The notes beneath the pieces are model-generated. The model worked only from the letters and a program-made list of their open reading frames with translations, searched no databases and had not been told where the DNA came from. Of a stretch of 64,000 bases of DNA, positions 45,366 to 53,554 are shown piece by piece (the stretch's first letter is position 1; each line of letters starts with the position of its first letter). The stretch spans positions 62,001 through 126,000 of the forward strand of contig CAZSUY010000004.1 in assembly GCA_964610155.1 (NCBI GenBank), written 5' to 3'. Made by a program: the position numbers and the translations under genes. The stretch is from JAFGBM01 sp964610155 (GTDB lineage Bacteria > Actinomycetota > Actinomycetes > Actinomycetales > Demequinaceae).

Positions 45366-46004
45366 CTAGGAAACAGAACGGGCGCTCTCGATCGGGACGG
45401 ACGGCAGGTGCTTCGCCGGGAGGGTCGTAGGGCGCCACGCCTCGCGGGTGGATTCAAACGCAGTAATCGCCAGCTCGTCCTCAAGGGTCAGCCCGATGTC
45501 GTCCAGGCCCTCCATCAGGCGCCAGCGTACGTAATCGTCGATCTCGAACGGAACGGTGACGTCGCCACAGGACACCGTGCGGTCCTCGAGGGAGACGGTC
45601 AGGGTTCGCCCCGGCTCCTCCTCGAGGAGCTTGAAGAGGAGTTCGACTTCCCCCTGGCCGACCTCAGCGGTCAGGAGGCCCTGCTTTCCGGCATTACCCC
45701 GGAAGATATCGGCGAAACGGCTGGAGACGACGACCTTGAATCCGTAGTCCTTGAGGGCCCAGACGGCGTGTTCGCGACTTGAGCCGGTTCCGAAGTCGGG
45801 ACCTGCGACGAGGATCGAGCCCCCCTTGTACTCGTCCTTGTTGAGGATGAAATCCGGGTCACCACGCCAGGCGGCGAAGAGGCCGTCCTCGAAGCCGGAG
45901 CGGGTGACCCGCTTGAGATATACAGCAGGGATGATCTGGTCCGTGTCGACGTTCGAACGGCAGAGCGGTACGGCGACCCCGGTGTGGGTGACAAATTTTT
46001 CCAT
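45366..46004 (-). CDS. leuD: 3-isopropylmalate dehydratase small subunit
   Basis: LeuD, with LeuC, isomerises 2-isopropylmalate in leucine synthesis. The 212-residue protein has NVDTDQIIPAVYLK, GPDFGTGSSREHAVWAL and the RFADIFRGNA block. I chose the ATG at 46004, 2 bp after the leuC stop; the upstream frame lies inside leuC. Confidence 0.96.
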   Translation of the reverse strand: MEKFVTHTGVAVPLCRSNVDTDQIIPAVYLKRVTRSGFEDGLFAAWRGDPDFILNKDEYKGGSILVAGPDFGTGSSREHAVWALKDYGFKVVVSSRFADIFRGNAGKQGLLTAEVGQGEVELLFKLLEEEPGRTLTVSLEDRTVSCGDVTVPFEIDDYVRWRLMEGLDDIGLTLEDELAITAFESTREAWRPTTLPAKHLPSVPIESARSVS

Positions 46005-46006
46005 GG

Positions 46007-47428
46007 CTATGCCTCCATGCTTGCGGATTCGAGGTCGGAGGGGCTGGAGAGGGTGCCACGCACGGCCGTGGCCGCGGCGACGAGGGGCGAGACTAGGTGG
46101 GTGCGACCGCCCTTGCCCTGACGTCCCTCGAAATTGCGGTTGGACGTCGATGCGCTTCTCTCCCCAGGCGCAAGTTGGTCGGGATTCATCCCCAAGCACA
46201 TGGAGCATCCGGCGTTGCGCCATTCCGCTCCGAAATCGGTGAAGACCTTGTCGAGACCCTCGGCTTCGGCCTGAAGGCGTACCCGGGCGCTCCCGGGGAC
46301 GACGAGCATCCGAACGCCATCGGCCTTGGAACGACCCTTGAGGACGGCGGCGGCGGCCCTGAGATCCTCAATCCGGCCGTTTGTGCAGGAGCCGAGGAAG
46401 ACCGTATCGACCGCGATGTCCCTGAGGCGCGTGCCGGGTTCGAGGCCCATGTAGAGAAGAGCCTTCTCGGCTGAGACCCGCTCACCCTCGTCAATGATGT
46501 CGGCTGGGTTCGGCACGGACGCGCTCAGGGGAAGACCCTGGCCGGGGTTGGTGCCCCACGTGACGAAGGGCTCCAGGTCGGCGGCCTTGAGGACAACATC
46601 GGTGTCGAAGACGGCGTCTTCGTCGGTTAACAGCGTCCGCCAATAATCGAGGGCAGCGTCCCAGTCGGCACCGGTCGGAGCGTGAGGCCTCCCCTTGACG
46701 TACTCAAACGTCGTCTCATCGGGCGCGATGAGGCCAGCTCGGGCCCCGGCCTCGATGGACATGTTGCACACCGTCATACGGGCCTCCATGGATAGACCAC
46801 GGATGGCCTCCCCGCGGTATTCGAGCACGTAGCCCTGGCCCCCGCCCGTCCCGATCTTGGCGATGACGGCGAGGATGATGTCCTTGGCCGTCGTGTCCTT
46901 GGGCAACACTCCGTCTACCGTGATCGCCATGGTCTTGAAGGGCTTGAGGGGCAGGGTTTGGGTGGCGAGAACATGCTCGACCTCGGAGGTTCCGATCCCG
47001 AAGGCGAGCGCCCCGAACGCACCATGGGTCGAAGTGTGGGAATCCCCGCACACGACGGTCATGCCTGGTTGCGTGAGCCCGAGCTGGGGCCCGACAACGT
47101 GCACGACACCCTGGTCGGCATCACCGAGGCTGTGCAGCCTGATGCCAAACTCCTTGGCGTTGGCACGCATGGTGTCGATTTGCGTGCGGCTCGTAGAGTC
47201 GGCGATGGGCTTGTCGATGTCGAGCGTCGGGGTGTTGTGATCTTCCGTTGCGATAGTGAGGTCAGGGCGTCGCACGGTTCGGCCAGCTAGCCTTAGGCCC
47301 TCGAAAGCCTGGGGGCTCGTCACCTCGTGGATCATGTGAAGGTCGATGTAGAGCAGATCGGGGGCGCCGTCCTTACCCGTCTTGACCACGTGGCTTTGCC
47401 ACAGCTTCTCGGCGAGTGTTGTGCCCAT
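46007..47428 (-). CDS. leuC: 3-isopropylmalate dehydratase large subunit
   Basis: LeuC carries the [4Fe-4S] cluster. The 473-residue protein has VCGDSHTSTHGAFGALAFG, GSCTNGRIEDL and NAGCSMCLGMNPD, which supply the three cluster cysteines. AGGGGA lies upstream of the ATG. The divergent IclR regulator and the shared control region point to leucine-linked regulation. Confidence 0.97.
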   Translation of the reverse strand: MGTTLAEKLWQSHVVKTGKDGAPDLLYIDLHMIHEVTSPQAFEGLRLAGRTVRRPDLTIATEDHNTPTLDIDKPIADSTSRTQIDTMRANAKEFGIRLHSLGDADQGVVHVVGPQLGLTQPGMTVVCGDSHTSTHGAFGALAFGIGTSEVEHVLATQTLPLKPFKTMAITVDGVLPKDTTAKDIILAVIAKIGTGGGQGYVLEYRGEAIRGLSMEARMTVCNMSIEAGARAGLIAPDETTFEYVKGRPHAPTGADWDAALDYWRTLLTDEDAVFDTDVVLKAADLEPFVTWGTNPGQGLPLSASVPNPADIIDEGERVSAEKALLYMGLEPGTRLRDIAVDTVFLGSCTNGRIEDLRAAAAVLKGRSKADGVRMLVVPGSARVRLQAEAEGLDKVFTDFGAEWRNAGCSMCLGMNPDQLAPGERSASTSNRNFEGRQGKGGRTHLVSPLVAAATAVRGTLSSPSDLESASMEA

Positions 47429-47497
47429 GATTCGGTCCCCTTGATCTCACACTTGATATCGGTGCTTGTGTGTCTCAACGCTGGAATACCTAAACGC

Positions 47498-47526
47498 TTG
47501 TGTCTCACGATATGGAACGCTAGTAT
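47498..47526 (+). promoter_or_regulatory. Promoter of the IclR-type regulator (leaderless)
   Basis: TTGTGT (47498-47503), a 17 bp spacer and TAGTAT (47521-47526) are followed by 6 nt and the ATG at 47533. The distance implies a leaderless mRNA starting at or near the A of ATG. Confidence 0.6.
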
Positions 47527-47534
47527 CGTTCTAT
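47512..47534. promoter_or_regulatory. Candidate IclR-type operator
   Basis: ATGGAACG and CGTTCTAT form a 7 of 8 bp inverted repeat with a 7 bp centre, covering the -10 element, TSS and ATG of the regulator gene. Upstream, CTTGTG(TG)TCTCA occurs twice (near 47465 and 47498). Both features fit autorepression and control of the divergent leuCD operon. Confidence 0.5.
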
Positions 47535-48252
47535 GGACAATAGTAGCGGAGTTGGCGTCATTGACAAGACCTCGGCAATACTTTCCGTCCTTGAGGAGGG
47601 GCCGGCGACGCTAGCTCAATTGGTCACCGCCACCCATCTCGCCCGACCGACCGTTCACCGGCTCGCCCTGGCCCTCGAACACCACCACCTAATAACCCGA
47701 GACGCCCGCGGCGCCTTCATCCTCGGGCGGCGATTCCTCCAACTCGCCGCCGCCGTCGGTGAAGACAGGCTCGTCAGCGCCGCCCAGCCAATTCTTGAGG
47801 CCCTCCGCGATCGCACCAGCGAATCCGCCCAGTTGTTCCGAGCCCACGGCGAACACCGGATCTGCATTGCCGCCGCCGACCGGCCCATGGGGCTGAGGGA
47901 TTCCATCCCGGTGGGAACCACGATGACCATGAGCGCAGGCTCTGCCGCCCAGGTGCTACTCGCGTGGGAGGAGCCTGACCGCATGCACGAGATCCTCGAG
48001 GGCGCCCGGTATACCGCCGACGACCTCACGAAGGTCAAGGAGCAGGGGTTCGCGGAAAGCGCCGGTGAGCGCGAAGCGGGCGTCGCGGGAGTCTCAGCCC
48101 CCGTGTGGGGTTCGTCCGGACGGGTAGTAGCGGCGGTCTCCATCTCAGGCCCCATCGCTCGCCTCACCGGGCACCCGGCAGAGCGCCACGCCCTCGAGGT
48201 CATGGATGCCGCACGACGCCTGAGCGACGTCCTACGTCAAAGCGAGACCTGA
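47533..48252 (+). CDS. IclR family transcriptional regulator (LtbR-like)
   Basis: The 239-residue protein has an N-terminal winged helix-turn-helix (about 8-65, TLAQLVTATHLARPTVHRLALALE) and a C-terminal effector-binding domain (about 80-239, PVWGSSGRVVAAVSISGP). IclR regulators divergent from leuCD are known in corynebacteria and streptomycetes, where they repress leucine and sometimes tryptophan genes. By position this is the leucine regulator. Confidence 0.9.
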   Translation: MDNSSGVGVIDKTSAILSVLEEGPATLAQLVTATHLARPTVHRLALALEHHHLITRDARGAFILGRRFLQLAAAVGEDRLVSAAQPILEALRDRTSESAQLFRAHGEHRICIAAADRPMGLRDSIPVGTTMTMSAGSAAQVLLAWEEPDRMHEILEGARYTADDLTKVKEQGFAESAGEREAGVAGVSAPVWGSSGRVVAAVSISGPIARLTGHPAERHALEVMDAARRLSDVLRQSET

Positions 48253-48296
48253 CCGTCCGCCAACCCCTGCCCCTCCGTCGAGGACGTCGCGGGATC

Positions 48297-49103
48297 TCAG
48301 TCCTTCGGACCCTTACCGGGGTTGTCCGACGAACGGCCTCCCGGGGTGCCATTGTCGTCGGAGTTACCCGGCGCCTCGTCGTCATCTTTGTTCTGCCCTT
48401 GGGCATCCCCAGACTTCGGGGCATCCTCAGACTTCCCGTGCAACGCGGTGTCCTTGACCGCCTGCGCCCGCTCCGATACGCCCTGCCCGAAATCCTTGCC
48501 CTTCGCGTCCGTTGACCCCATCCACTTGAGCATCTCTGAGACCTGGGTACGGACCTCGACGGACTGCTCGGAGCCCTGATTCTGCACCGCCACTGCCGCG
48601 TGGACGAGCGCCGAGGCGCTGTCCTCGTCACCCTTCTTCTCGAACGCGTGAGCGGCATGCTCCAAGGCCTGGTCGACGCGTCCCCTGTCGCACAGCCGGA
48701 CCGCCTCATCTATCCGCTCTTCCGTTCCGCCGTTGCCGATGCCGATCGCCTCGAAGGCCTGGTCGATGGAATAGAGGACATCTCCTGGTGCCGCACCGTT
48801 CGATGCTACGGCCGCACCGCCGACACCGACAGTCGCAAGGGCCGCCACGCCCCCGATGGCGACAAGCCGACGCCTCCAGGTGACGGGGGCCTTGGTGGTC
48901 CGCCGGGAGGGTACCGCCACGGCACTCTCCCTCGCCTCCATGGCGAGCGCCCTCGCCATGCTGTCCACGCGCTCCTGGGTCGGAGGTTCGGCCTTGCGCC
49001 TCAGGGCTTCGACCATCGGCGCCAAGCACGTCAAATCACCCTCGGTCGGCTCCCGGCCGGCGAACAGGCTCTCGATGTCCCTATCGGACCATTGAATGTT
49101 CAT
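48297..49103 (-). CDS. Putative transmembrane anti-sigma factor (DUF5667-like)
   Basis: The 268-residue protein has a cytoplasmic N-terminal region with WSDRDIESLFAG (about 5), one transmembrane helix (about 90-110) and an extracellular domain starting APGDVLYSIDQAFEAIG, then a long charged low-complexity tail (about 215-268). This layout and its place directly after an ECF sigma factor suggest an anti-sigma role; no zinc-binding motif is visible, so this is inference. GTG at 49127 is an alternative start. Confidence 0.6.
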   Translation of the reverse strand: MNIQWSDRDIESLFAGREPTEGDLTCLAPMVEALRRKAEPPTQERVDSMARALAMEARESAVAVPSRRTTKAPVTWRRRLVAIGGVAALATVGVGGAAVASNGAAPGDVLYSIDQAFEAIGIGNGGTEERIDEAVRLCDRGRVDQALEHAAHAFEKKGDEDSASALVHAAVAVQNQGSEQSVEVRTQVSEMLKWMGSTDAKGKDFGQGVSERAQAVKDTALHGKSEDAPKSGDAQGQNKDDDEAPGNSDDNGTPGGRSSDNPGKGPKD

Positions 49104-49137
49104 CTCATCCTCGTCATCGCTTGTGGGCACCCGGAGG

Positions 49138-49692
49138 TTACGCCGCGCCCCCTGCCCGCCGTCGCAATACCTCAATGGCCCGATGCTGGAGCACCCGAAT
49201 CGCACCCTCGGACTTGTCCATGACCTTCGCCGTTTGCGCGACCGAGAGGTCCGCCACCACCCGGAGCATGATCACATCGCGCTGATCCGGAGTCAGGTCC
49301 GCCAGAGCCTCCTCAATACCGCCGGAGCCAAGCCTTCGCATCGCATCATCCTCGACGTCGCCGCCCTTGAGGCGATAGAGATCGGCGTCCTCGACCGCCG
49401 ATCCGGCGATCATCGGCCGTCTACCGGCCTTGCGACGGGCATCAATCAAGCGCCGGTGCGCGATGACGAACACCCAGGAACGAAACTCCTCCTCGTTCCC
49501 CTCGAATGAGTGGATTCCCTTCGCCACCTGTAAGAAGGTCTCCGAGGCAAGATCGTCGGGATCCGCCGCCCCGTGCACCCTAAGGTATCCGGTGACGGAT
49601 CCGGCGAGGTAGCGATAGAGGGCGGCCCAGGCCCACTCTTCACCCGCCTTTGCCGCGACAAGGGCAGACTCGAAGCCAGCCCCGAACGTCAC
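49138..49692 (-). CDS. ECF-type RNA polymerase sigma factor
   Basis: The 184-residue protein has a sigma-2 region (PDDLASETFLQVA, FRSWVFVIAHRRLIDARR) and a sigma-4 region (LADLTPDQRDVIMLRVVADLS, IRVLQHRAIEVLRR). It is of ECF/SigD-like type. I preferred the GTG at 49692, with GGGGCAGGAC just upstream; the TTG at 49704 is possible. The adjacent membrane protein gene is the likely anti-sigma factor. Confidence 0.88.
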   Translation of the reverse strand: MTFGAGFESALVAAKAGEEWAWAALYRYLAGSVTGYLRVHGAADPDDLASETFLQVAKGIHSFEGNEEEFRSWVFVIAHRRLIDARRKAGRRPMIAGSAVEDADLYRLKGGDVEDDAMRRLGSGGIEEALADLTPDQRDVIMLRVVADLSVAQTAKVMDKSEGAIRVLQHRAIEVLRRRAGGAA

Positions 49693-49746
49693 GTCCTGCC
49701 CCAATCTTCGTCGATGAAGTGCTCCCTATTCCCGGACTCTGTGTTG

Positions 49747-50271
49747 CTAGGTGATTTTCGCAGCGAGTTCCCTACCCCATTGGCGCGCGCGATCGACCTC
49801 ACCTTCGAGGAGTGCCCCCGTCTTGATCGATTCGGTCGTGCGCATGGCCACCTGGAATCCCTGCGGCTTGGCGACCGGCGTCAGGCCAGCCCTATCCAGC
49901 CTCTTGAGGATCTTTGAGGCACCGCCCCGGCCAAGGGGGCCGGGGACGCGGGTATCGAAGGCTGCTGCGGCTGCGCCAAGGCCGCTGGGTAGGTCCTTGA
50001 GCCACTCCCGCAGGAGCATCTGTGAGATGTCGGGAGGAAGATCGCCTTTCTTGTTCGCTCGCTCCAGACTCGATTTCACCGACTCTTCTGTTGGAAGGTT
50101 GAAAGCGTGGATGGGTGCTCCTGCAACGATGAGTTTGGCCCCCTTGAGGGTCTCCGGGGTCGCCTCCGTTGTGGAGAGCGCCTTGGCCCCTTCACCAAGG
50201 CCTTCCGCGATGGCCTGCGCTATCGCCGCAGTACTCCCCCACAACGACTGGTACACAACAACCGCCTTCAT
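49747..50271 (-). CDS. Flavodoxin-like protein
   Basis: The 174-residue protein starts with the FMN phosphate-binding loop SLWGSTAAIAQ (about 9-19) and contains a VAGAPIHAF segment, as in flavodoxin-type domains. Its electron partners are unknown. AAAGGGGAC lies upstream of the ATG at 50271. It stands alone between the ECF sigma gene and tRNA-Glu. Confidence 0.82.
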   Translation of the reverse strand: MKAVVVYQSLWGSTAAIAQAIAEGLGEGAKALSTTEATPETLKGAKLIVAGAPIHAFNLPTEESVKSSLERANKKGDLPPDISQMLLREWLKDLPSGLGAAAAAFDTRVPGPLGRGGASKILKRLDRAGLTPVAKPQGFQVAMRTTESIKTGALLEGEVDRARQWGRELAAKIT

Positions 50272-50408
50272 GGCCGTCCCCTTTCGGACTAGTTCCCTCT
50301 ATTAAAACGCATAGGGGAACAAGGACGGGCTTCGCTTGCTTAACACCACGGATAATGTGCGGAAGGTCACGCCGATATTGGGAATCCCTGGATGAACTGA
50401 AGGAGAAG

Positions 50409-50481
50409 TAGCCCCGACCGGATTCGAACCGGCGCTACCGCCGTGAGAGGGCGGCGTGCTAGGCCGCTACACAACGGGGCC
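50409..50481 (-). tRNA. tRNA-Glu(CTC)
   Basis: The 73 nt minus-strand sequence folds into a cloverleaf with GGCCCCG pairing with CGGGGCT (G1-U72, as in other actinobacterial tRNA-Glu), T-loop GGTTCGAATCC and anticodon CTC. CCA is not encoded. Confidence 0.93.
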
Positions 50482-50621
50482 CTAGCGGTCCAGGGAACTC
50501 CTCCCGTGAACGCGACTACCAAGATTAGCGCATCGGCCAAAGGGGTGCGACCGTGCGGACGGCCATACGCGCGGCGGGATGAGCGGGTTGGGCCTTGTTC
50601 GCAATACTCGCAGGCGCTAAT

Positions 50622-50642
50622 CTTGAGCGTAGTCCGCTCAAC
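50622..50642 (+). promoter_or_regulatory. HAIR element (HspR operator) of clpB
   Basis: CTTGAGC-N7-GCTCAAC is an inverted repeat matching the HAIR consensus CTTGAGT-N7-ACTCAAG in arm length and spacing. It lies 40 bp before the ATG of clpB and overlaps a TTGAGC -35-like hexamer. HspR represses dnaK and clpB in several actinobacteria. Confidence 0.75.
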
Positions 50643-50681
50643 TTTGTTTAACTGTCACATAGCACTATCGAGGAGGCTCCC

Positions 50682-52832
50682 ATGACTAGTCCCACCGGGC
50701 AAAACGAGGACGGTGAGGCCACGCCCCTCGATCAGTTCGGACAGGATTTCACCGCGCTCGCCGAGTCCGGTGCCCTCGACCCCGTCATCGGCCGAGACGA
50801 GGAGATCCGACGCATCATGCAGGTGCTCTCCCGTCGGACGAAGAACAATGCCGTCCTTATCGGCGATCCCGGTGTGGGCAAGACCGCCATTGTCGAGGGT
50901 CTCGCCCAACGGATCATCGCCGGCGACGTCCCCCAGTCCCTCAAGGACCGTCGCATCGTCAGCATCGCGATGGGCTCGCTCGTCGCGGGGGCGGCGTATC
51001 GCGGCCAGTTCGAGGAGCGGCTCAAGGGGGTGTTGGAGGAGGTCGAGAAGTCCGAGGGGCGCATCATTCTCTTCGTCGACGAACTCCACACGATCGTCGG
51101 CGCGGGCGGCGCCGAGGGGGCGGTCGATGCCGGGAACATCCTCAAGCCAATGCTTGCCCGTGGAAAACTACGCATGATCGGCGCGACGACGCTCGCCGAG
51201 TACCGGGAGCGCATCGAGAAAGACAGCGCCCTCGAGCGCCGGTTCCAGCCCGTATACGTGGGCGAGCCCAGCCTCGATGACACCATTGCCATCCTCAGAG
51301 GCCTCCAGGAGAAGTACGAGGTCCACCACGGGGTCAAGATCACGGACGAGGCGATCGTCGCCGCCGCCCGTCTGAGCGATCGATATATCACTGAACGGTT
51401 CCTCCCCGACAAAGCCGTGGACCTAATCGACGAGGCAACAAGCGCGCTCAAGATCCAGATCGACTCCCTGCCGACCGACCTCGACCGGCTGCGCCGTCGC
51501 ACGATGCAACTGGAGATCGAGCGCACCCAGGTGGGGAAGGACAAGTCAGCCTCCGCGAAGGAACGCCGGGACGAGATCGACGCGGACATCGCCAACCTCA
51601 AGGCCCAGTCCAAGGTCCTCGAAGCGCGGTGGGAGAACGAGAAGGCCCTCATCTCCCGACTCAACGAGGCCTCCGAACGGCTGGAGTCGCTCCGGGGCGA
51701 CCTTGAACGTGCCGAGCGCGTCGCCGATCTCAACCTCGCCGGGCGCATCCGCTACGGGGACATACCCGAGGCCGAGAAGGAGATCGCCACTGCAAAGGCC
51801 GAGCTCGACGAGATCCCGGCCGACGAGAGGCTCCTCAGAGAGGAAGTCACGAGCCAGGACATCGCGGCGGTCGTCGCCAAATGGACGGGCGTCCCAGTCG
51901 AGCGCCTCCTTACGGAGGAGTCGTCCAAACTCTCTCACCTCGAGGAGTACCTCCACGAGAGGGTAATCGGTCAGGATCGAGCCGTCGCCATCGTGTCGGA
52001 TGCCATCCGGCGCGCCAGGGCCGGCATCTCCGATGCTCACCGACCCATCGGCTCGTTTCTCTTTCTGGGTCCCTCCGGAGTCGGCAAGACCGAGCTCGCC
52101 CGGGCCCTCGCCGAGCAATTATTCGACGACGAACGGGCCATGGTGCGTATCGACATGTCCGAGTACATGGAGAGCCACACGGTCTCCCGGCTCATCGGGG
52201 CGCCGCCCGGATACGTCGGCTATGACCAGGGAGGACAGTTGACTGAGGCCGTCCGTCGCCGTCCATATTCCATCGTTTTGTTCGACGAGATTGAGAAGGC
52301 TCACCCGGACGTGTGGAATGTCCTCCTCCAGGTACTCGATGACGGTCGGCTCACGGATGGCCACGGCCGCATCGTCAACTTCACCAACACGATCATCGTC
52401 TTGACCTCGAACCTCGGATCCGACATCGTACTCGCGTGGGACGGCGTCCACCACGATGCCCTTGAGGCGGACCTCATGGCCGCCCTCAAACAGGCCTTCC
52501 GCCCCGAGTTTCTCAATCGGCTGGACGACATTGTCATCTTCGACAGGATCGACAGGGAGGCGATGCGGGGTATCGTCTCGACCGAACTCGCCAAGGCCTC
52601 CACCCGGCTCCGGGAGTCCAAGGGCATCGACCTCGTCGTCGATGCCTCCCTAGCGACGTCTCTTTCCGAGGATGGCTACGACCCTCAGTTCGGGGCACGC
52701 CCGCTCAAGCGGCTCATCCAGACAAGGCTTCTCAACGAACTCGCGAAGGAGATCGTCGACGGCGGGATCGGAGAGGGGGACAGGGTGACGGCGTCATGGT
52801 CGAAGGGAATGGTCACTCTCGACCGCAGTTAG
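50682..52832 (+). CDS. clpB: ClpB disaggregase lacking the N-terminal domain
   Basis: ClpB is an AAA+ hexamer that rescues aggregated proteins with DnaK. The 716-residue protein has both AAA+ modules: first Walker A GDPGVGKTAI near residue 62, the coiled-coil M-domain (about 260-390, with EARWENEKALISRLNEAS), and second Walker A GPSGVGKTEL near 472, plus GYDPQFGARPLKRLIQ near the end. The usual N-terminal substrate domain of about 150 residues is absent, and the ATG at 50682 has GAGGAGG upstream. A HAIR element upstream points to HspR control. Confidence 0.93.
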   Translation: MTSPTGQNEDGEATPLDQFGQDFTALAESGALDPVIGRDEEIRRIMQVLSRRTKNNAVLIGDPGVGKTAIVEGLAQRIIAGDVPQSLKDRRIVSIAMGSLVAGAAYRGQFEERLKGVLEEVEKSEGRIILFVDELHTIVGAGGAEGAVDAGNILKPMLARGKLRMIGATTLAEYRERIEKDSALERRFQPVYVGEPSLDDTIAILRGLQEKYEVHHGVKITDEAIVAAARLSDRYITERFLPDKAVDLIDEATSALKIQIDSLPTDLDRLRRRTMQLEIERTQVGKDKSASAKERRDEIDADIANLKAQSKVLEARWENEKALISRLNEASERLESLRGDLERAERVADLNLAGRIRYGDIPEAEKEIATAKAELDEIPADERLLREEVTSQDIAAVVAKWTGVPVERLLTEESSKLSHLEEYLHERVIGQDRAVAIVSDAIRRARAGISDAHRPIGSFLFLGPSGVGKTELARALAEQLFDDERAMVRIDMSEYMESHTVSRLIGAPPGYVGYDQGGQLTEAVRRRPYSIVLFDEIEKAHPDVWNVLLQVLDDGRLTDGHGRIVNFTNTIIVLTSNLGSDIVLAWDGVHHDALEADLMAALKQAFRPEFLNRLDDIVIFDRIDREAMRGIVSTELAKASTRLRESKGIDLVVDASLATSLSEDGYDPQFGARPLKRLIQTRLLNELAKEIVDGGIGEGDRVTASWSKGMVTLDRS

Positions 52833-52846
52833 GACGACGGGCCGAG

Positions 52847-52924
52847 TCACTGCTCCGCGGCGACGTCTCCAGGGTGCTCGGCATGCCATCGGGCGGCCTG
52901 CTCTTGTGAGGGGTTCTCAGACAT
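52847..52924 (-). CDS. Possible 25-residue small protein
   Basis: This short minus-strand frame begins MSENPSQEQAARWHAEHPG and ends GDVAAEQ. It is Glu/Gln/Ala-rich, has no membrane segment and looks helical. It sits between clpB and the tRNA-Gln terminator. The ribosome-binding site is weak (AATGGG), so expression is uncertain. Composition and codon use are compatible with a real small protein, but I recognise no family. Confidence 0.3.
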   Translation of the reverse strand: MSENPSQEQAARWHAEHPGDVAAEQ

Positions 52925-53019
52925 CCCATTCGCCAGGTGCCATTCCTTGTTGATCGCTCCCGCAGATCCCCCGCCTTCTCGACACCGTACCCGAACGGTC
53001 AGTCCCCTTTTCTAACGAG

Positions 53020-53042
53020 AAAGGCCCGCATAAGCGGGCCTT
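53020..53042 (-). terminator. Terminator downstream of tRNA-Gln
   Basis: On the minus strand AAGGCCCGC-TTAT-GCGGGCCTT forms a stem followed by TCT. It lies 5 nt after the 3' end of tRNA-Gln. Confidence 0.8.
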
Positions 53043-53046
53043 ACTG

Positions 53047-53118
53047 CTGGGGTACAAGGATTCGAACCTCGACTAACTGGATCAGAACCAGTCGTGCTGC
53101 CAGTTACACCATACCCCA
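53047..53118 (-). tRNA. tRNA-Gln(CTG)
   Basis: The 72 nt minus-strand sequence folds into a cloverleaf with acceptor TGGGGTA/TACCCCA, T-loop GGTTCGAATCC and anticodon CTG. The discriminator is G. CCA is not encoded. Confidence 0.93.
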
Positions 53119-53129
53119 ATGGCTCATCA

Positions 53130-53159
53130 CCGAACCGGTCCACTACTGTACCGGTTCGG
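53130..53159. repeat. Perfect 10-bp inverted repeat between tRNA-Gln and arsR
   Basis: CCGAACCGGT and ACCGGTTCGG flank a 10 nt centre. Neither side has a T-run, so it is not a standard terminator. It may be a regulator site or an RNA hairpin upstream of tRNA-Gln. Confidence 0.6.
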
Positions 53160-53236
53160 GGCTGGCAATCGAAACGACAACTTCATCCAAACGATGAGCA
53201 AAGGTCCCTTGCGGGACGTCGGCCAATATGCTACAA

Positions 53237-53253
53237 ATCAAATATGATTGAAT
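53237..53253. promoter_or_regulatory. Candidate ArsR operator
   Basis: ATCAA-N6-TTGAAT is an imperfect palindrome like the ATCAA-N6-TTGAT sites of the ArsR/SmtB family. It covers the ATG of arsR, suggesting autorepression. Confidence 0.5.
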
Positions 53254-53537
53254 CAATTTCAACTGGACTATCCATCGAGGCCGACTCCTCACTCCTCGCC
53301 GCTGTCGGCGATCCGACCCGCCTCGGCATCCTCCGTCAACTCGCCGACCAGGGCGCGACGTGCGTCTGCAACCTGGCGGTTGACCCCTCGATCGCGCCCA
53401 ACCTGCTGAGCTACCACCTCAAGGTCCTACGAGAGGCTGGCCTGGTCGAAACAGCCCGCCGGGGTCGATGGATCGACTATGCCCTCGCAGGCGACGCCCT
53501 CGATCGACTCCACTCCGCCCTCCCAACGAGCCTCTAG
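53244..53537 (+). CDS. arsR: ArsR-type metalloregulator
   Basis: The 97-residue protein is a winged helix repressor (LAAVGDPTRLGILRQLADQG, then NLLSYHLKVLREAGLV) with a CVC pair (Cys40, Cys42) in the CVCNL segment, equivalent to the As(III)-binding CVCDLC of E. coli ArsR. It is the first gene of an arsR-permease-thioredoxin cassette. The ATG at 53244 lies inside its own candidate operator. Confidence 0.88.
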   Translation: MIESISTGLSIEADSSLLAAVGDPTRLGILRQLADQGATCVCNLAVDPSIAPNLLSYHLKVLREAGLVETARRGRWIDYALAGDALDRLHSALPTSL

Positions 53538-53554
53538 CCCACTCGCCTAGAGCC

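Noticed and set aside
50355..50411. A plus-strand 18-residue frame ending DELKEK
   Set aside because: It runs into tRNA-Glu on the other strand, has no ribosome-binding site and cannot be supported from sequence alone.
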